Source: an uncultured Megamonas sp.
GTDB taxonomy: Bacteria > Bacillota > Negativicutes > Selenomonadales > Selenomonadaceae
NCBI GenBank assembly: GCA_900554895.1
Contig: USIX01000114.1
Span: 1 to 7,341, forward strand
Length of the DNA stretch: 7,341 nt
Direction of reading: 5' to 3'
The notes under the pieces were generated by a model that had not been told where the DNA came from, made no database searches, and was given only the letters and a program-made list of their open reading frames with translations. Position numbers and translations under genes: made by a program. The first letter of the stretch is position 1. Each line of letters opens with the position of its first letter. This document shows positions 6,668 through 7,341 of the stretch, piece after piece.

Positions 6668-6705
6668 AAAAAACAGACTTTGATTTTACGCAAAGTCTGT
6701 TTTTT
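6668..6705 (+). terminator. Intrinsic terminator of the fur-hemZ-hisS-aspS operon
   Basis: A perfect 15-bp stem (6668-6682 with 6691-6705) around the 8-nt loop ATTTTACG, ending in a run of six T (6700-6705). The matching A-run on the left arm could allow termination from the other side too. The stem begins 13 nt after the aspS stop. Confidence 0.95.
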
Positions 6706-6712
6706 GTAATAT

Positions 6713-6718
6713 AAGGAG
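6713..6718 (+). promoter_or_regulatory. Ribosome binding site that decides the tetR start
   Basis: AAGGAG, followed by overlapping start-like triplets: ATG at 6719 and 6722, GTG at 6724, ATG at 6727. The first two share a frame that stops at TGA after two codons. GTG 6724 is 5 nt and ATG 6727 is 8 nt from the site; the second spacing is the more usual, so 6727 is preferred. Confidence 0.65.
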
Positions 6719-6726
6719 ATGATGTG

Positions 6727-7263
6727 ATGTCAACAAAAGAAAATATTATCGAAGCTTTCTGGAAATTATACGCCGAAAAACCGATTGAAAAAATTACAAT
6801 ACAGGAACTGATGAATAAGGCAGGCTATCATCGCAGTGTCTTTTACGTATATTTCAAAGATATTTATGATTTGCTGGAGCAGGAGGAAAAAAACCTTATA
6901 TCAACACTGGAGCAGATTTTGCCTGAAGTTCTGAGCGTGATAGTGAACAACTCGGCTGCATCGGTTGAATATATAAGTGACGATATATATAAGCATTTTG
7001 AAAAAAATTTTTTTAAAGTCGATATCCTGCTGGGAAAACACGGTGATTTATCTTTTTTATTCAAAACCAAAAAAATATTTAAAAAAGTATTGCAGGATTT
7101 GGTACATTTTCCTGATAATGATTATAAAGCAAATCTGGCTATGGAGTTTTTTATTAACGGTCATTTAAATGCTTTATTATATTTGTATAAGCATTGTAAT
7201 AAAGTAAAACTGGAGGATTATCTAAAAATGGTAATACCGGTATTTAACAGTTTGTTTAAATAA
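6727..7263 (+). CDS. TetR/AcrR-family transcriptional regulator
   Basis: A 178-residue protein (179 if the GTG at 6724 is used). The N-terminal helix-turn-helix is clear: ITIQELMNKAGYHRSVFYVYF at 23-43, with DIYDLLEQEEKNL after it, as in TetR regulators. The C-terminal half (about 60-178) is helical and poorly conserved; FFINGHLNALLYLYKH (141-156) resembles the end of the TetR-like C-terminal ligand/dimer domain common in Firmicutes. The effector and targets cannot be read from the sequence; such genes often control a neighbouring transporter or enzyme, probably beyond the right edge. It is visibly more AT-rich than aspS, with several A and T runs, which may reflect recent acquisition or weak codon selection. 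No clear promoter is visible: the operon terminator ends only 7 nt before its ribosome binding site. Confidence 0.85.
   Translation: MSTKENIIEAFWKLYAEKPIEKITIQELMNKAGYHRSVFYVYFKDIYDLLEQEEKNLISTLEQILPEVLSVIVNNSAASVEYISDDIYKHFEKNFFKVDILLGKHGDLSFLFKTKKIFKKVLQDLVHFPDNDYKANLAMEFFINGHLNALLYLYKHCNKVKLEDYLKMVIPVFNSLFK
7001..7014. repeat. A7T7 tract inside tetR
   Basis: Seven A followed by seven T, within the codons for Glu-Lys-Asn-Phe-Phe-Lys (about residues 92-97). A-tracts of this kind bend DNA, and homopolymers can slip. A further A7 run lies at 7069-7075. Loss or gain of one base would truncate the regulator. Confidence 0.8.
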
Positions 7264-7280
7264 AGAAATTTCTATTTATC

Positions 7281-7313
7281 GTTCATTTTTCTTTGATTTT
7301 AAAGAAAACGAAC
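7281..7313 (+). terminator. A/T-rich inverted repeat after tetR, possible terminator
   Basis: GTTC (7281-7284) pairs with GAAC (7310-7313), then after a small internal loop 7287-7294 pairs with 7301-7308 (8 bp) around a 6-nt loop. It starts 17 nt after the stop. No T-run follows directly, but a second repeat (CTTAAA 7313-7318 with TTTAAG 7328-7333) contains TTTTT. Termination is likely from position but not proven by the sequence. Confidence 0.4.
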
Positions 7314-7341
7314 TTAAAGAAAAAATTTTTAAGAGTGCCGG

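Overview
The window looks like ordinary chromosomal housekeeping DNA from a low-to-moderate GC Firmicute. The gene content (a HemZ-type radical SAM protein next to hisS-aspS), strong GGAGG-like ribosome binding sites, AT-rich intergenic DNA and long U-tailed terminators support that. The Cys-rich HisRS insertion is clostridial-like rather than Bacillus-like, and an anaerobic member of the Negativicutes or Clostridia is my best guess, with low confidence at that level. All six protein genes lie on the + strand.

Layout. Positions 40-1107 encode a long-form branched-chain aminotransferase (ilvE), closed by a strong intrinsic terminator at 1135-1181. Positions 1182-1556 form the only long non-coding stretch. 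It holds a good sigma-A-type promoter (1243-1272), a Fur half-site-like heptamer, two inverted repeats, and a locally GC-richer block (about 1411-1510) that can fold into hairpins with a possible pseudoknot. Together these suggest a leader of roughly 280 nt, or a small RNA, ahead of the next gene. Positions 1557-6654 hold four genes that look like one operon: a Fur-type iron regulator, hemZ (start overlapping the fur stop by 4 nt), hisS (16 nt gap) and aspS (67 nt gap). A strong terminator at 6668-6705 ends it. A small, AT-rich TetR-family regulator (6727-7263) follows, with its ribosome binding site only 7 nt after the terminator's T-run. The last 78 bases hold an A/T-rich inverted repeat that may end this gene.

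How the genes fit together. ilvE stands alone as the last gene of its own transcript. The fur-hemZ pair links metal-responsive control to a radical SAM enzyme of the coproporphyrinogen oxidase-like family, and the two aminoacyl-tRNA synthetases appear to be read from the same message. The regulator's metal-site residues favour iron-sensing Fur over peroxide-sensing PerR. The AspRS carries a His at the position that, in the bacterial family, is associated with relaxed (non-discriminating) tRNA recognition.

I saw no mobile element, CRISPR array, tRNA or rRNA gene, and nothing resembling an undescribed defence or biosynthetic system. The most interesting non-routine signal is the structured leader upstream of fur.
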